DNA of 64,000 bases from Myroides profundi (GTDB lineage Bacteria > Bacteroidota > Bacteroidia > Flavobacteriales > Flavobacteriaceae): NCBI RefSeq assembly GCF_000833025.1, contig NZ_CP010817.1:1054001-1118000 (forward strand). Reading direction: 5' to 3'. Below the pieces are notes generated by a model that was not told the origin of the DNA, searched no databases, and saw only the letters and a list, made by a program, of their open reading frames with translations. How positions within the stretch are numbered: position 1 is the first letter of the stretch; each line of letters starts with the position of its first letter. Shown here piece by piece: positions 8,105-17,521 of this stretch. The position numbers and the translations under genes are program-made.

Positions 8105-8545
8105 ATGAGAAGTGATAATATAAAGTGGTCAGCTTTAGTACCAGAGTTTGTAGTATCTGACTTAGCTAGTAGCTTACAGTTTTGGTGTGATTATATTGGG
8201 TTTGAAGTAATGTACGATCGCAAGGAAGAGTATTTTGCTTATTTACGTATGGGAGATGCACAAGTAATGCTAGAACAATATAATCCTGCTGATAGAGAAT
8301 GGGAGACAGGAATATTAGAAAAGCCGTATGGTAGAGGAATAAACTTTCAGATAGAAGTAAATGCCATAGCACCTATTCTAAAACGACTTCAAGAGGCTAA
8401 TTATAATGTATTTATAGATGTAGAAGAGCGTTGGTATAGAGCAGAAGATGTAGAGTTCGGTCAGAAACAGTTCTTAGTACAAGATCCTGATGGCTATTTA
8501 TTGAGGTTAATAGAGAACTTAGGAGAGCGAAAAGTAGCTGAATAA
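8105..8545 (+). CDS. VOC-family protein, bleomycin-resistance/glyoxalase type
   Basis: 146 residues, cytosolic. The N-terminal betaalphabetabetabeta unit WSALVPEFVVSDLASSLQFW, followed by a YIGFEVMYDR strand and FAYLRMGDAQVMLEQ, is the pattern of the bleomycin-binding (Sh ble-like) branch of the vicinal-oxygen-chelate fold; the second half ends FGQKQFLVQDPDGYLLRLIE. Such proteins bind bleomycin-type drugs as dimers or act as dioxygenases/lyases on small molecules. I cannot choose between these. Downstream of the TA terminator, and possibly co-transcribed with the gene at 8605. Confidence 0.85.
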   Translation: MRSDNIKWSALVPEFVVSDLASSLQFWCDYIGFEVMYDRKEEYFAYLRMGDAQVMLEQYNPADREWETGILEKPYGRGINFQIEVNAIAPILKRLQEANYNVFIDVEERWYRAEDVEFGQKQFLVQDPDGYLLRLIENLGERKVAE

Positions 8546-8604
8546 AGTGATTGCATTAGAAGACATAAGTCAATACTTTAGTGCTGTGATAAAACATAGA
8601 AGAG

Positions 8605-9846
8605 ATGAAAACAAGAGAAGAGCTACAGAGTAAGTGGTATAAGAAAGGCGAGAAGTATGCTAAGGAGATTAATGAGATGGTCGCTTTTGGTACAGAACAC
8701 GGCTGGGATAAATGGGATGGTAAAGAAGCAGAGGACACAAGAGGTAAACTTGCAGAAGCAGTTATTGAGTTATTAAGAAAAGCTAATGTTAATGGTACAG
8801 TAGATACTTTTAGACAAGAGTTTCCTCCTGCACATGCTCCTATTGTACCTATGTTAGATGACAAAGGGAGTTATATAGGAGATATTTGTTATATAGCAGA
8901 AGATAGCGTTGCTTTTATGCAAGGGACTTCTTATGAAGAGCGACAAGCATATATAGCAAAAGGAACAGAAGTAGTTGCATTAGACAAAGAGATTAAAAGC
9001 GTCGGACAGTCTATGCGCAACCTTGTTTATGCGATAGCATACGCAGATAAGATAGTGACTCGTCAAGGATGGGAAGGAGAAATTATAGCAGAGTTTACAT
9101 TAGATACTTTAGCGAATATAGGAATTACAAGACTTATTCCTTTTAATGACGGGCAGAAAGTATTGTTGATCTCTTCAGAGGGAATTTATTTATTAAATAC
9201 TAAAGAAGAGAAACTGTTGTTTCCAATACTAGAAGAAGGGGAAGAAAACAATGGATTATCTATGGATCATGCTACTTTATCTCACGACAATAAATATATT
9301 GTAGTAGGAGAGCAGTGTAGCGATCACATCGTTTTGGACAGTGAAGGGAATAAAGTAGGATCAGTAGGGCCACAATCTGAGTATCCTCATTATTGTTTGT
9401 TTACTAAAGATGATAAACAACTACTGACTAACTCTTGCCATTTTTACAATGGGATATCGATAGGTGTAGATGGAGATAAGTTAGAAGGAATAGATATACC
9501 AGGGTGGGATGATCATGAGGATATTACGATATTAGATGAAGGAATGCGTGTGTATGCTGGTGTAGCTTTTAATGACTACTATATCTTAGGAGATGCTTAT
9601 GGTTATATCAGAGCAATACATAAAGACGGAAGAGAGCTGTGGCAACATTTCTTAGGTTCTACCATAAGTGGAATGGTATTATCAGAGGATGAGAAGACAT
9701 TATATGTAGGTACACATGCAGGTATATTACACAAGCTGACTTTGAATAAGCCTGTAAGAGATACACATACTATTGGTACTGCTGATATTTATGAAGACTT
9801 CCGTTTGTTACTTTGGAAGAATGAGAATAACGTATTAGTGTGGTAA
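8605..9846 (+). CDS. Beta-propeller-like protein of unknown function
   Basis: 413 residues with no signal peptide or membrane segment. Residues 1-75 are mostly helical and charged. From about 130 there are repeated blade-like units: VLLISSEGIYLLNTKEEKLL, ATLSHDNKYIVVGEQCSDHI, GYIRAIHKDGRELWQHF, and GMVLSEDEKTLYVGTHAGIL. These resemble WD40/PQQ-type propellers with weak blade similarity. Probably a cytosolic scaffold or ligand-binding protein; I do not recognise a named family. It starts 59 bp after the VOC gene and is closed by a strong terminator. Confidence 0.7.
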   Translation: MKTREELQSKWYKKGEKYAKEINEMVAFGTEHGWDKWDGKEAEDTRGKLAEAVIELLRKANVNGTVDTFRQEFPPAHAPIVPMLDDKGSYIGDICYIAEDSVAFMQGTSYEERQAYIAKGTEVVALDKEIKSVGQSMRNLVYAIAYADKIVTRQGWEGEIIAEFTLDTLANIGITRLIPFNDGQKVLLISSEGIYLLNTKEEKLLFPILEEGEENNGLSMDHATLSHDNKYIVVGEQCSDHIVLDSEGNKVGSVGPQSEYPHYCLFTKDDKQLLTNSCHFYNGISIGVDGDKLEGIDIPGWDDHEDITILDEGMRVYAGVAFNDYYILGDAYGYIRAIHKDGRELWQHFLGSTISGMVLSEDEKTLYVGTHAGILHKLTLNKPVRDTHTIGTADIYEDFRLLLWKNENNVLVW

Positions 9847-9868
9847 TCACTTGATATAAGAATGGATA

Positions 9869-9905
9869 AAGCTACTTTACGATATGTTAAAGTAGCTTTT
9901 TTTTA
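9869..9905 (+). terminator. Terminator after the propeller gene
   Basis: AAGCTACTTTA at 9869-9879 pairs perfectly with TAAAGTAGCTT at 9888-9898 and is followed by a T run. Confidence 0.92.
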
Positions 9906-9962
9906 TACTAAAGGTTTTAGTTAAGTAGTTATCTATAGAACACTTAACTAAAACTTATAATT

Positions 9963-10994
9963 ATGAAACACTTAATCTTATACAGTATTCTACTGATTAC
10001 TTCGATGTGTATAGGACAGAATGCTAAGACTGACTTAGAAACCTATGTCCCTAAAAAAGACAATTACTCTTTTACTACGATTAAATTTAATGTACCTGCC
10101 TTTCATTGGAAAGAAAAGATAGATAGCGTTTCTTTTGAAGGGAGTTTGATCATACCTAAGACAGGCTTCGATAAAGTAGTGATTATTAAACCAGGTACAG
10201 GATATAATACACGTAATACACATAGCTATTTAGCAGAAGCATTATTAGATCACAATGTAGCTGTATTTAGATATGATGAAAGAGAGATGGGAAATTCAGG
10301 AGGAACAGGAGGTGGAGATATGTCATATAGCCCTACTATGATGGGTGCAGAATTAGCTTCTGCCTTTCAGATGTTAAAGAAGAGAGAAGAGTTAAAGGAT
10401 AAAAAGATTGGTGTGATAGGGCATAGCATGGGAGGGATTACTATTATGGATGCTTATGCTCATTCTTTTGACCCTGATTTTTTAGTGATGTTATCATCAC
10501 CTGTTGTTTCTGGTAAAGAGATGTTTTTATACCAACTAAGACAAGAGGAGAATGGTTTTCAAGATTACTTTGTGTATGATACTCAAGAAGAAAAAGAAAA
10601 GGTGTATAACGAATTAGCTGATTATTATATTTCAATTAAGGATGATAAGAACTATTGGAAGATGTATAAGAAAAAGATGAAGGAGATAGGATATACAGAT
10701 AAGAAAACTAAAACGAGGTATCGATTTCTAATAGGACATGCAGAAAGAGATATAGTAGCAAAAGACAATCAGGACAAGTATAGAGCGATAGCTATACCGA
10801 TGTTTTATATGATAGGAGATCAAGACGTATTAGTAGACCCTATTAGCAATGTTGAATTGCTTCAGAGTTTTCATAATAAGAATATAACAATAGAAGTATT
10901 AGAAGGAGAAAATCATTTCTTCGCTGATGGAGAAAGTTATGAAATACATCAAGAACCTAAACAAAAAATAGTGGACTGGGTGTTAAAGCAATAG
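9963..10994 (+). CDS. Secreted alpha/beta hydrolase (serine aminopeptidase S33-like)
   Basis: 343 residues with a signal peptide (MKHLILYSILLITSMCIG, cut before Q). The alpha/beta hydrolase core is complete: the nucleophile elbow GHSMGG with S155, an acid residue in MIGDQDVLVDP near 285, and the histidine in EGENHFF near 318. The region NSGGTGGGDMSY after the first strands is glycine-rich. Probably a periplasmic esterase or peptidase on small substrates; the specificity is unknown. The plug-like gene 11087 follows 92 bp later on the same strand and may be co-transcribed. Confidence 0.88.
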   Translation: MKHLILYSILLITSMCIGQNAKTDLETYVPKKDNYSFTTIKFNVPAFHWKEKIDSVSFEGSLIIPKTGFDKVVIIKPGTGYNTRNTHSYLAEALLDHNVAVFRYDEREMGNSGGTGGGDMSYSPTMMGAELASAFQMLKKREELKDKKIGVIGHSMGGITIMDAYAHSFDPDFLVMLSSPVVSGKEMFLYQLRQEENGFQDYFVYDTQEEKEKVYNELADYYISIKDDKNYWKMYKKKMKEIGYTDKKTKTRYRFLIGHAERDIVAKDNQDKYRAIAIPMFYMIGDQDVLVDPISNVELLQSFHNKNITIEVLEGENHFFADGESYEIHQEPKQKIVDWVLKQ

Positions 10995-11086
10995 TTGATT
11001 TAATTAGCATTTCAATACCTTATCTTTACCATTATATTAAGAATTGATAGAGTAAATTAGAGACCTATAATTTCACTCTATACCTC

Positions 11087-11497
11087 ATGCGACATTTAAG
11101 ATATATAGTAGTGGCACTATGTGTTACTACATTCTGTATTGGACAAAATCCACAAGATAAAAACACAAGTATAAATGACAGTTTAGCTTCTTTATATCAA
11201 TCTAAAGAAGAAGTAAACCCAGGTAATAAACTTACTCTACAGCAGTATGTAGAAGATCTTTATATTAATACCTGTAAGTTATATCACAAGGGAGCTCTTC
11301 CTACTATAGAGCCTGGGGATTTTAGTGTGATGGTAATAGATAAAAAAGGCGAGGGTAATACGATGATGAAGTCAAAAGACTTAGCCTTGTTAAAAGTAGA
11401 AGATGTAAAAGAAATACGCTTCGAAAAGTCAAAACAGACAGATGTGATGTATGGCTATAAAAAAGGTGATTTTGGGATGATCGTCATTACGAAATAG
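11087..11497 (+). CDS. Small secreted plug-domain-like protein, copy 3
   Basis: 136 residues with signal peptide MRHLRYIVVALCVTTFCIG. It is related to the proteins at 4092 and 4616: central motif LTLQQYVEDLYINTCKLYHKGALP, a strand DFSVMVIDKKGEG, and the end VEDVKEIRFEKS...VMYGYKKGDFGMIVITK, again like the last strands of a TonB plug domain. It lies 6 kb from the tandem pair and behind a secreted hydrolase, so the family has spread locally. Function unknown. Confidence 0.75.
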   Translation: MRHLRYIVVALCVTTFCIGQNPQDKNTSINDSLASLYQSKEEVNPGNKLTLQQYVEDLYINTCKLYHKGALPTIEPGDFSVMVIDKKGEGNTMMKSKDLALLKVEDVKEIRFEKSKQTDVMYGYKKGDFGMIVITK

Positions 11498-11501
11498 ATA
11501 T

Positions 11502-11536
11502 AAAAAGAGGCTGTAATGGAATTACAGCCTCTTTTT
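11502..11536. terminator. Bidirectional terminator between convergent genes
   Basis: AAAAAGAGGCTGTAAT at 11502-11517 pairs perfectly with ATTACAGCCTCTTTTT at 11521-11536 around a GGA loop. A/T tracts on both sides let it serve the plug-like gene and the frameshifted esterase gene. Confidence 0.95.
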
Positions 11537-11547
11537 GATTAACTTAA

Positions 11548-13921
11548 TTATGGTTTATACTGAGGGTTTTCTTTGTAGAAGTTGTTCCAAAAGTCCTCAT
11601 TGTAAGATACCCTATCTAGTAAAGTTTTGCTTTTGTTTTTAAATTCATACTCTATGAATTCGACGTCATTTGTTTTTAAATCAAATAAATGAGAGTCAGT
11701 AGAGTTGGTTAAATTATGTTTCTCTCCATTATGATAAGTTTCTTCACTAAAGGATCTATAGAAGAAGTTAGTAGCATAGTATTTACCATTATTGAGGAGA
11801 TCTTTGAATACGCTGATATTTTCTTCCTTAGCAGTCCTTAATGCAATACGCTCTATATTAGAATTGGGTTTATACTTACTTTTTAAATAATCAGCATCTA
11901 ATGATGATTCCCATGTTTCAACCACTTTTACTATGGCATAGTTATCTTGATTAATATAAATTCTACCTGAGTATTTAGAGGGATCAACTTTATTAGTGTA
12001 ATTCCAACCCTCTCTTTCTGTTTCGAATGCGATAACATATAAGTTACTATCATTAGGATCTTTTGACTCTATAAACGAAAGTTTAAACTTCTTGTATTTT
12101 CTTTTGTGTAATATATTAGAGTATTGAATTGGATTCTCTCTACCTCTAAAAATATGGTCTGTATTTTTTATGTTCTTAATACTTCTATTGTTCCATTTTT
12201 ACTTGTTGTACCTCAAAAGTTGTTCTGTGTAAGCCTAAATAAGTTTCCTGATAATCTTTAGTTATTATTTCAAGGTCAAATATTTTAGTATCGTTCTTAT
12301 AGAATAATTCATGACTAAATCTAGTGAAGTTAAATGGTTCAGTAGGGTGGTTCTCAGCTTTCTTTTTGATAGCAAGGCGGAGTACTTCTTTTGGAGTAAG
12401 TTGTTTGGTGATAACTAATTCATCTAGTAAGTCAAAGTTGGCTTCTAATGAGATAACAGAAGCTAATTCATTTAAGGATACAGTATAGTTATCATACCCT
12501 AGAGCTTGTATCTCTAGGATAGAGTTGCCTTTTGTCTTAGGGTCAAAAGGCAGTTCATAATACCCATTGTCATCCGTTACTCTATAGATATCTTGTTCTA
12601 CTAAAATGATAGTTGCAAAGGCGATAGGCTGTTGAGTATCTTTATCTAATAGTTGCCCTTTAAAAGAACCTTGTTCTTGCTTAATTTCTTTAGAAGATAT
12701 AGTTACCTTGTTTTGGGCATCTTGTTTCTTTATCTTTTTTCGCTCTGCTTGTGAAGCAGTATTTAGAAATATATAACCATCGTGAAATAAGTCTAATCTC
12801 TCCTTCGTATACTCTACGAAGTGAAGTAGCCTTGTGTCCATAGGTTGATGCATTGCTTCTTGATTAGAAGAAATATACAGATAAGGAGTGTTTAACTTTT
12901 GTAACTGATCTTCAAAAGAACCTTCTTGAATAGGAGTAGCATGTAATGTACGTGTCCCTGTATCGAATAGGGAATCATTAGCATGTAACGTACCTAGACT
13001 AAATACTTTCTCTTTATAATAATCTTTTATTTGTCGTCCCATAGAGATGAAGGCTCTTGCCTGTACATTTCCACTATTTGGGTTGCTGTACATAACATGA
13101 ATATTATCAGCCCATACCATGATTTTTTCTTGAGGATGCCTTTTAATATACTGTATTAAGTTATCCGCCATCTGCTTATCGCGATAGTTGTCATCTTTAG
13201 AGGCAAGGTCACTTGTCATAATAGGTTCTTTCATATCATTGACTGATTGTGCAGTGCTTAGAAGACCTTTAGTGATTTGTACCCAAGTAAGATTAGTGTC
13301 TGTTTGAGGTAACCTCTCTATAGCAGTAATTATTCTTTTAAGCTCTTTTTCAAAAGCAGTAAACTTGATATCTTGATTATCGTATTTATAAGTAACTAGC
13401 AATGCCTCTAATGCGATACCGAAGTCATCCGAGTCAAGCTTTAAACTTATTTTTTGTTGCTCTAGGTAAGTAAAGAAGTCTTCTATGAAGATATCGTCAT
13501 TTAGGATTTGCGAGTCATATCCTATCACTTTAAGGTCATTATCTTCTATATACTTAACTAATCTTTGAAATTCTTGGCTATTACTCCATGTACTAAAAAT
13601 AGCTTGATTGAATGCATCAGGATTAAATCCCTGTTGATTCATCTTCCATATATCATATACAGGAGACTCCATAGCGAAAGTAGTAAAGCCCATTTCTTGG
13701 TGTAGATATTCAACTACTCTTGTCTTCATCTCAAAGATATTATCATACATATGTGTTTGTTCTCCTAGCATGACGATTTGCTTGTCTTTTAGCTCTTCTT
13801 TAAGGAAAGACAGGTCTGTTAGTTCCTTAGTATCTGGAGGAAGTAGTGGCTGTATTATTAACTCTTGTGCTTTAGTGATGGTGATTACTAAAGCCATTAG
13901 TAAGGTGAATAAAAATCTCAT
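11548..13921 (-). pseudogene. Erythromycin esterase-like protein with carboxypeptidase-like domain, interrupted by a frameshift
   Basis: Read from 13921 the first frame gives 578 residues: a signal peptide (to TKA, about 19), an EreA/ChaN-like domain (LGEQTHMYDNIFEMKTRVVE and AMESPVYD with the conserved E, H and K/R), a carboxypeptidase-regulatory-like beta sandwich (GQLLDKDTQQPIAFATIILV) and the start of a C-terminal domain. It then hits TAG at about 12185. One base further on, the other frame is open without a stop from 12195 to 11548 (KWNNRSIKNIKNTDHIFRGR ... FYKENPQYKP) and continues the C-terminal domain. The switch lies at a run of five A (coding strand, 12200-12196); four A would join everything into about 790 residues. 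Either a real mutation, a sequencing error in a homopolymer, or slippage. Confidence 0.85.
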
Positions 13922-14184
13922 ATTATAGTGTTTATTTCTAGTTGGTTATAGATATAACCTTAAATATAAGGTTCTTATTGTTTAATCAGGAGGTGTTGTT
14001 TGATTGTTTAACATATTTGTCATAAGGTGTCATGTATTTTGAAATTAAAATAACTACAGTCAGTATATCTAAATAAAACTTTATTTTATCACAAATAAGT
14101 CTACCTATTACTTATATAATCAGAGTAATTTTGTTACTAGTTTTTGTTTAAATTTGACGCTTCAAGATAAATTGAATAATTGTG

Positions 14185-14490
14185 ATGAAAGAGGCATTTT
14201 CTTATAAAGGGACTATCAACAGAAAGGCATATATCGTAAGTCTAGTAACTTACTTTGTGCTGTTGTTTTTAAGCTTCTCAATGTTTGCGAGATTAAGTGG
14301 CGCTTTTTTCGGAATACTATTTCTAATGGTCTTTATAGGGTTACATGTTTATCTTTTTGGCAAAGGAACTAGACGCTGTCACGATTTAGGTAAGAAAGGG
14401 TGGGAACAGTTTAGTTTTAGAACCTGGTTAGGTATGTTATCCAGAGAGATAAAAGTGACGAAGCCTATATCAGAGCCAATAGAAAGCTAA
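14185..14490 (+). CDS. DUF805 family membrane protein, short
   Basis: 101 residues from ATG 14185 (a GTG sits one codon before). It opens with the DUF805 signature (FSYKGTINRKAYIVSLVTYF), has two hydrophobic segments (about 17-34 and 38-57) and GKGTRRCHDLGKKGWEQ, the R.HD.GKSGW motif. Normal DUF805 proteins have a third membrane segment and a final G..G.N.YG motif after this; here the end is a polar 25-residue tail (FSFRTWLGMLSREIKV...), so it is probably C-terminally altered. Function of the family is unknown. It shares a bidirectional terminator with the PhyH gene. Confidence 0.75.
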   Translation: MKEAFSYKGTINRKAYIVSLVTYFVLLFLSFSMFARLSGAFFGILFLMVFIGLHVYLFGKGTRRCHDLGKKGWEQFSFRTWLGMLSREIKVTKPISEPIES

Positions 14491-14528
14491 AAAGGATGTA
14501 ATGAGTATTATACCATTACATCCTTTTT
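14489..14528. terminator. Bidirectional terminator
   Basis: AAAAAGGATGTAATG at 14489-14503 pairs with CATTACATCCTTTTT at 14514-14528 around a 10-nt loop. It begins at the stop codon of the DUF805 gene and faces the convergent PhyH gene. Confidence 0.93.
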
Positions 14529-14554
14529 AGTTCCTTTGTATAAAGGGTATACTC

Positions 14555-15286
14555 TTAGAACACACTGTTGTTTAGAAGAATTAATTCTTCTTCTGTAGGT
14601 TGATTTTTAGAGTCTATAAATGCATTAAAAGCAGATGTGTCATCACAGTAGATAATGTCAAAAGAGAATCTCTCATCACCATATAGCCCTCTGTGTATAC
14701 TATTCGCAGAGAAGATAAATAGATCACCCCTATTTAGATTAAACACTTGCCCTCGCTCTAGAGCATCACTTGGATGACGACCATGCTGAGATAGTCTAGT
14801 GTCTTCTTCTATAGGCATATCCCATAGTCGATGAGTAGCAGGGATGATTTCTATTCCATTTTCTTTCTTCAGTGGGATTCTAAAGTGAACTACATTCTCT
14901 GTCTTAATCTTTTCTTGTTGTTCTTCTATCGAAAGCCCTGTATACTGAATATCTCTATGCCAATAGTTCTTTTGTTCCTTGCGATAAGGGTCAAAGAATA
15001 ATTGAGTATTTAAGAATTTAGCTTTATCTGGAAAGATAGACTCTACAATATTCGTAAGCTTAGCCTGAGCAATGAATTGGAATAATGCTAACCTTTCTTG
15101 TTTAGTAATAAAAGGACTACTCGTAAGGCTATGACTGTTGATTAAGCCCTTCTCATACCCTTGTTCATATTCAATCAACCATTGCTTGTGAAAGTTGTTA
15201 AGTATCAATTCTATAGATGTTAATTCTTTTTCCGTAAAGAAACTAGGTAGATATAGATAACTATTTTGTTCAAAGTCTACAGGCAT
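14555..15286 (-). CDS. Phytanoyl-CoA dioxygenase (PhyH) family protein
   Basis: 243 residues, cytosolic. Signs of the Fe(II)/2-oxoglutarate dioxygenase fold of the PhyH type: the HRD in YWHRDIQYTGL (first His and Asp of the iron triad), the second His in SANSIHRGLYG, and the arginine a few residues on in ERFSFDIIY that would hold 2-oxoglutarate. The acidic loop IIPATHRLWDMPIEE is also typical. The substrate is unknown: bacterial members hydroxylate lipids, amino acids or small natural products. It stands alone between convergent and divergent neighbours. Confidence 0.85.
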   Translation of the reverse strand: MPVDFEQNSYLYLPSFFTEKELTSIELILNNFHKQWLIEYEQGYEKGLINSHSLTSSPFITKQERLALFQFIAQAKLTNIVESIFPDKAKFLNTQLFFDPYRKEQKNYWHRDIQYTGLSIEEQQEKIKTENVVHFRIPLKKENGIEIIPATHRLWDMPIEEDTRLSQHGRHPSDALERGQVFNLNRGDLFIFSANSIHRGLYGDERFSFDIIYCDDTSAFNAFIDSKNQPTEEELILLNNSVF

Positions 15287-15491
15287 AACACTGTTATTAG
15301 AGATTTTATAATACGAAGATAAACTACTGAAGTGAAATAGTGTAATACTAATTTAATTTGTCCTATTTATTCCCTTATTTTCACAATAGATTCTCAATAT
15401 TATAACTAGAATTAATGAACAAGATATTTTTATTGGTGTATATTTGTTGATGTCTCATTAGAGGCGGTATGGCAAAAAAAATAAATTATCA

Positions 15492-17267
15492 ATGGAAATT
15501 TATAACAAAAGACAGTTATTATTTAATACTAAATACAATGCTATAAGAAGTAAATATAAAATAGTAGGAGCAATACGCTTGATCGTATTCTTCGCTATTA
15601 TTTATTTCTTCTATCTAGCTTTGGCTAACGCAGATACCTTTTACTTATATTTTACAGGAGGGCTTATTGTTGCTTTCTTAGTATTACTGCGTGTACACGT
15701 AGAGTACTCGTGGAAGATGCGCTATGTGCAGGCTCTTAAAGAGATCAATACAGATGAACTTGCTTTCTTAGAAGAGGATAAAAGACCTTTTGATGCAGGA
15801 GAAGAGTTTAAGACTACAGAACACCCTTATGCTTTTGACTTAGATATTTTTGGGCATAAATCCCTATATCAATACCTAAATAGGACAGCAACATTTATAG
15901 GAAAACAAAAGCTTGCAGATTTATTAAAAGGCAAATTGACATCAGAAGCGATTTTAGATAACCAAGAAGCGATTAAAGAACTCTCTCAGAAGGTAGAATG
16001 GAGACATGAGATAAATGCTTATGGTAAATTGTCTAATCTAGATGAAAAAGCGTATACAAGATTAAAGAAATGGAGTGACACAGCCGTAGTACCTATTAGT
16101 AAGCTAGGCCGTGCATTAAGCTATGTGTTACCTGTGCTATTAGGGATTTCGATTGTTTTATACTTTCTGTTAGACCTTGACTTTGTGGGATATGTGATCT
16201 CTACCTTATTCTCTTTTAACTTAATACTGACTTTATCACAGATAAAGAATATTCAGGCAGAGCTAGGAGGAGCAGATAAGGTACATGAGACTATAGAGAG
16301 CTGTAGTTCTATCATTAAACGTATAGAAAGAGAGACTTTCACTACGGATAAAATGAAATCCTATATCAGTGAATTAAATAAAGATTCTTTTCAAGCGAGT
16401 AAAGAGTTAAAAGAACTATCAAAACTATTCGAACAGTTAGAGACTGTTGCTAATATCTTTGTGATGGTTGTCTTTAACGGTTTTGTACAGTATCATGTAC
16501 ATGTATTACACCGATTTTTAGAATGGAAAAAGAGCAAAGGACATCTTGTACCTAAAGCAATAGAGATCATAGGAGAGGTAGAAGCGCTTAATTCGTTAGC
16601 GAACTTCTCTTATAACAACAGACATTATACCTTCCCTACTATCAGTGAAGAGGGAGAGATGAAGTTTAAAGATCTAGGACATCCTCTGCTAAATGAGAAG
16701 AAGAGAGTCTGTAATGATATCAACTTTAGCAACCAACGCTTTGTGATTCTGACAGGATCTAATATGTCTGGTAAGAGTACTTTCTTGCGTACCATAGGGG
16801 TTAACCTTGTACTAGCTAGTATAGGAGCGCCTATCTGTGCTACGAAAGCTACTTTCTTCCCACTGCCGTTATTTGTATCGATGAGACTGACAGATTCATT
16901 AGAAGATAGTGAGTCTTACTTCTATGCAGAGGTGAAAAGGCTAAAGATGATTATCGAACAGGTGAGAGAAGAACCATGCTTTGTACTATTAGATGAGATA
17001 CTTAGAGGGACGAACTCTGATGATAAGCAGAGCGGAACGATAGGAGTGATCCATAAGTTGATTAGGGAGAAGACCTATGGTGTGATCGCTACCCATGATT
17101 TAGAGGTATGTGAGACAACGAATAAATTCCCTGATATTCTTATCAATAAATGTTTTGAGGTGGAGATTAAAGAAGATGATTTACACTTTGACTACAAGAT
17201 AAGAGATGGTGTATGTCAGAATAAGAATGCCACATTCATTATGAAAAAAATGGAAATTATAGATTAA
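15492..17267 (+). CDS. Membrane-anchored MutS-like ATPase
   Basis: 591 residues. It carries only the core and ATPase domains of MutS: Walker A TGSNMSGKST at 421-430, a Walker B/D-loop region LLDEILRGTNSDDK near 500, and IATHDLEVCE. The mismatch-binding domain I (Phe-X-Glu) is absent. Instead there are two hydrophobic helices at about 26-45 and 51-68 and a hairpin at about 210-248, which suggests an anchor in the inner membrane. This is a known Bacteroidota family annotated 'MutS-related/DNA mismatch repair protein MutS'; a role in mismatch repair is unlikely from its build. Substrate unknown. Confidence 0.88.
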   Translation: MEIYNKRQLLFNTKYNAIRSKYKIVGAIRLIVFFAIIYFFYLALANADTFYLYFTGGLIVAFLVLLRVHVEYSWKMRYVQALKEINTDELAFLEEDKRPFDAGEEFKTTEHPYAFDLDIFGHKSLYQYLNRTATFIGKQKLADLLKGKLTSEAILDNQEAIKELSQKVEWRHEINAYGKLSNLDEKAYTRLKKWSDTAVVPISKLGRALSYVLPVLLGISIVLYFLLDLDFVGYVISTLFSFNLILTLSQIKNIQAELGGADKVHETIESCSSIIKRIERETFTTDKMKSYISELNKDSFQASKELKELSKLFEQLETVANIFVMVVFNGFVQYHVHVLHRFLEWKKSKGHLVPKAIEIIGEVEALNSLANFSYNNRHYTFPTISEEGEMKFKDLGHPLLNEKKRVCNDINFSNQRFVILTGSNMSGKSTFLRTIGVNLVLASIGAPICATKATFFPLPLFVSMRLTDSLEDSESYFYAEVKRLKMIIEQVREEPCFVLLDEILRGTNSDDKQSGTIGVIHKLIREKTYGVIATHDLEVCETTNKFPDILINKCFEVEIKEDDLHFDYKIRDGVCQNKNATFIMKKMEIID

Positions 17268-17287
17268 TTTATAATAATAGAGAACTC

Positions 17288-17315
17288 AAAAAAGTCACTT
17301 CGGTGGCTTTTTTTT
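17288..17315 (+). terminator. Terminator after the MutS-like gene
   Basis: GTCAC, TTCG tetraloop, GTGGC (one G-T pair), flanked by A6 and T8. Confidence 0.9.
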
Positions 17316-17334
17316 GTGCCTTTGATTCGAGTGG

Positions 17335-17409
17335 TCGCATAGTTATCGCATAGTGATGGCATACTGCTCGCATAGTTTTGGCCGTTTTTAATGCGATCAC
17401 TATGCGATA
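17335..17409. repeat. 11-bp tandem repeats and their inverted copies
   Basis: TCGCATAG occurs at 17335, 17346 and 17368, with a variant TGGCATAC at 17357: four units in strict 11-bp steps. After 16 bp the same motif returns in inverse orientation (17391-17409), so that 17344-17362 and 17391-17409 form a 19-bp inverted repeat with one mismatch. No gene overlaps it. The step of about one DNA turn would place each copy on the same face of the helix. Confidence 0.8.
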
Positions 17410-17454
17410 AAACTGCCATTATGATACTAGCATGAGATAGAAGGTGAAAAAAAG

Positions 17455-17517
17455 AACCTGTTTAGGTTCTCTGTAGTATTCTTAAAGAAAACCACACAGA
17501 GAATCTAAACAGGTCTT
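17455..17517. repeat. Long inverted repeat (terminator-like)
   Basis: AACCTGTTTAGGTTCTCTGT at 17455-17474 is matched 18 of 20 by the inverse at 17496-17515, around a 21-nt centre. It lies between the 11-bp repeats and the punA terminator; A tracts before it and at 17518-17525 suggest it could also stop transcription. Confidence 0.8.
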
Positions 17518-17521
17518 AAAA

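Noticed and set aside
14129..14156. Promoter TTTTG ... TAAATTTG before the DUF805 gene
   Set aside because: The -7 box fits, but the spacer is only 15 bp, too short for the consensus, so it was not listed as a feature.
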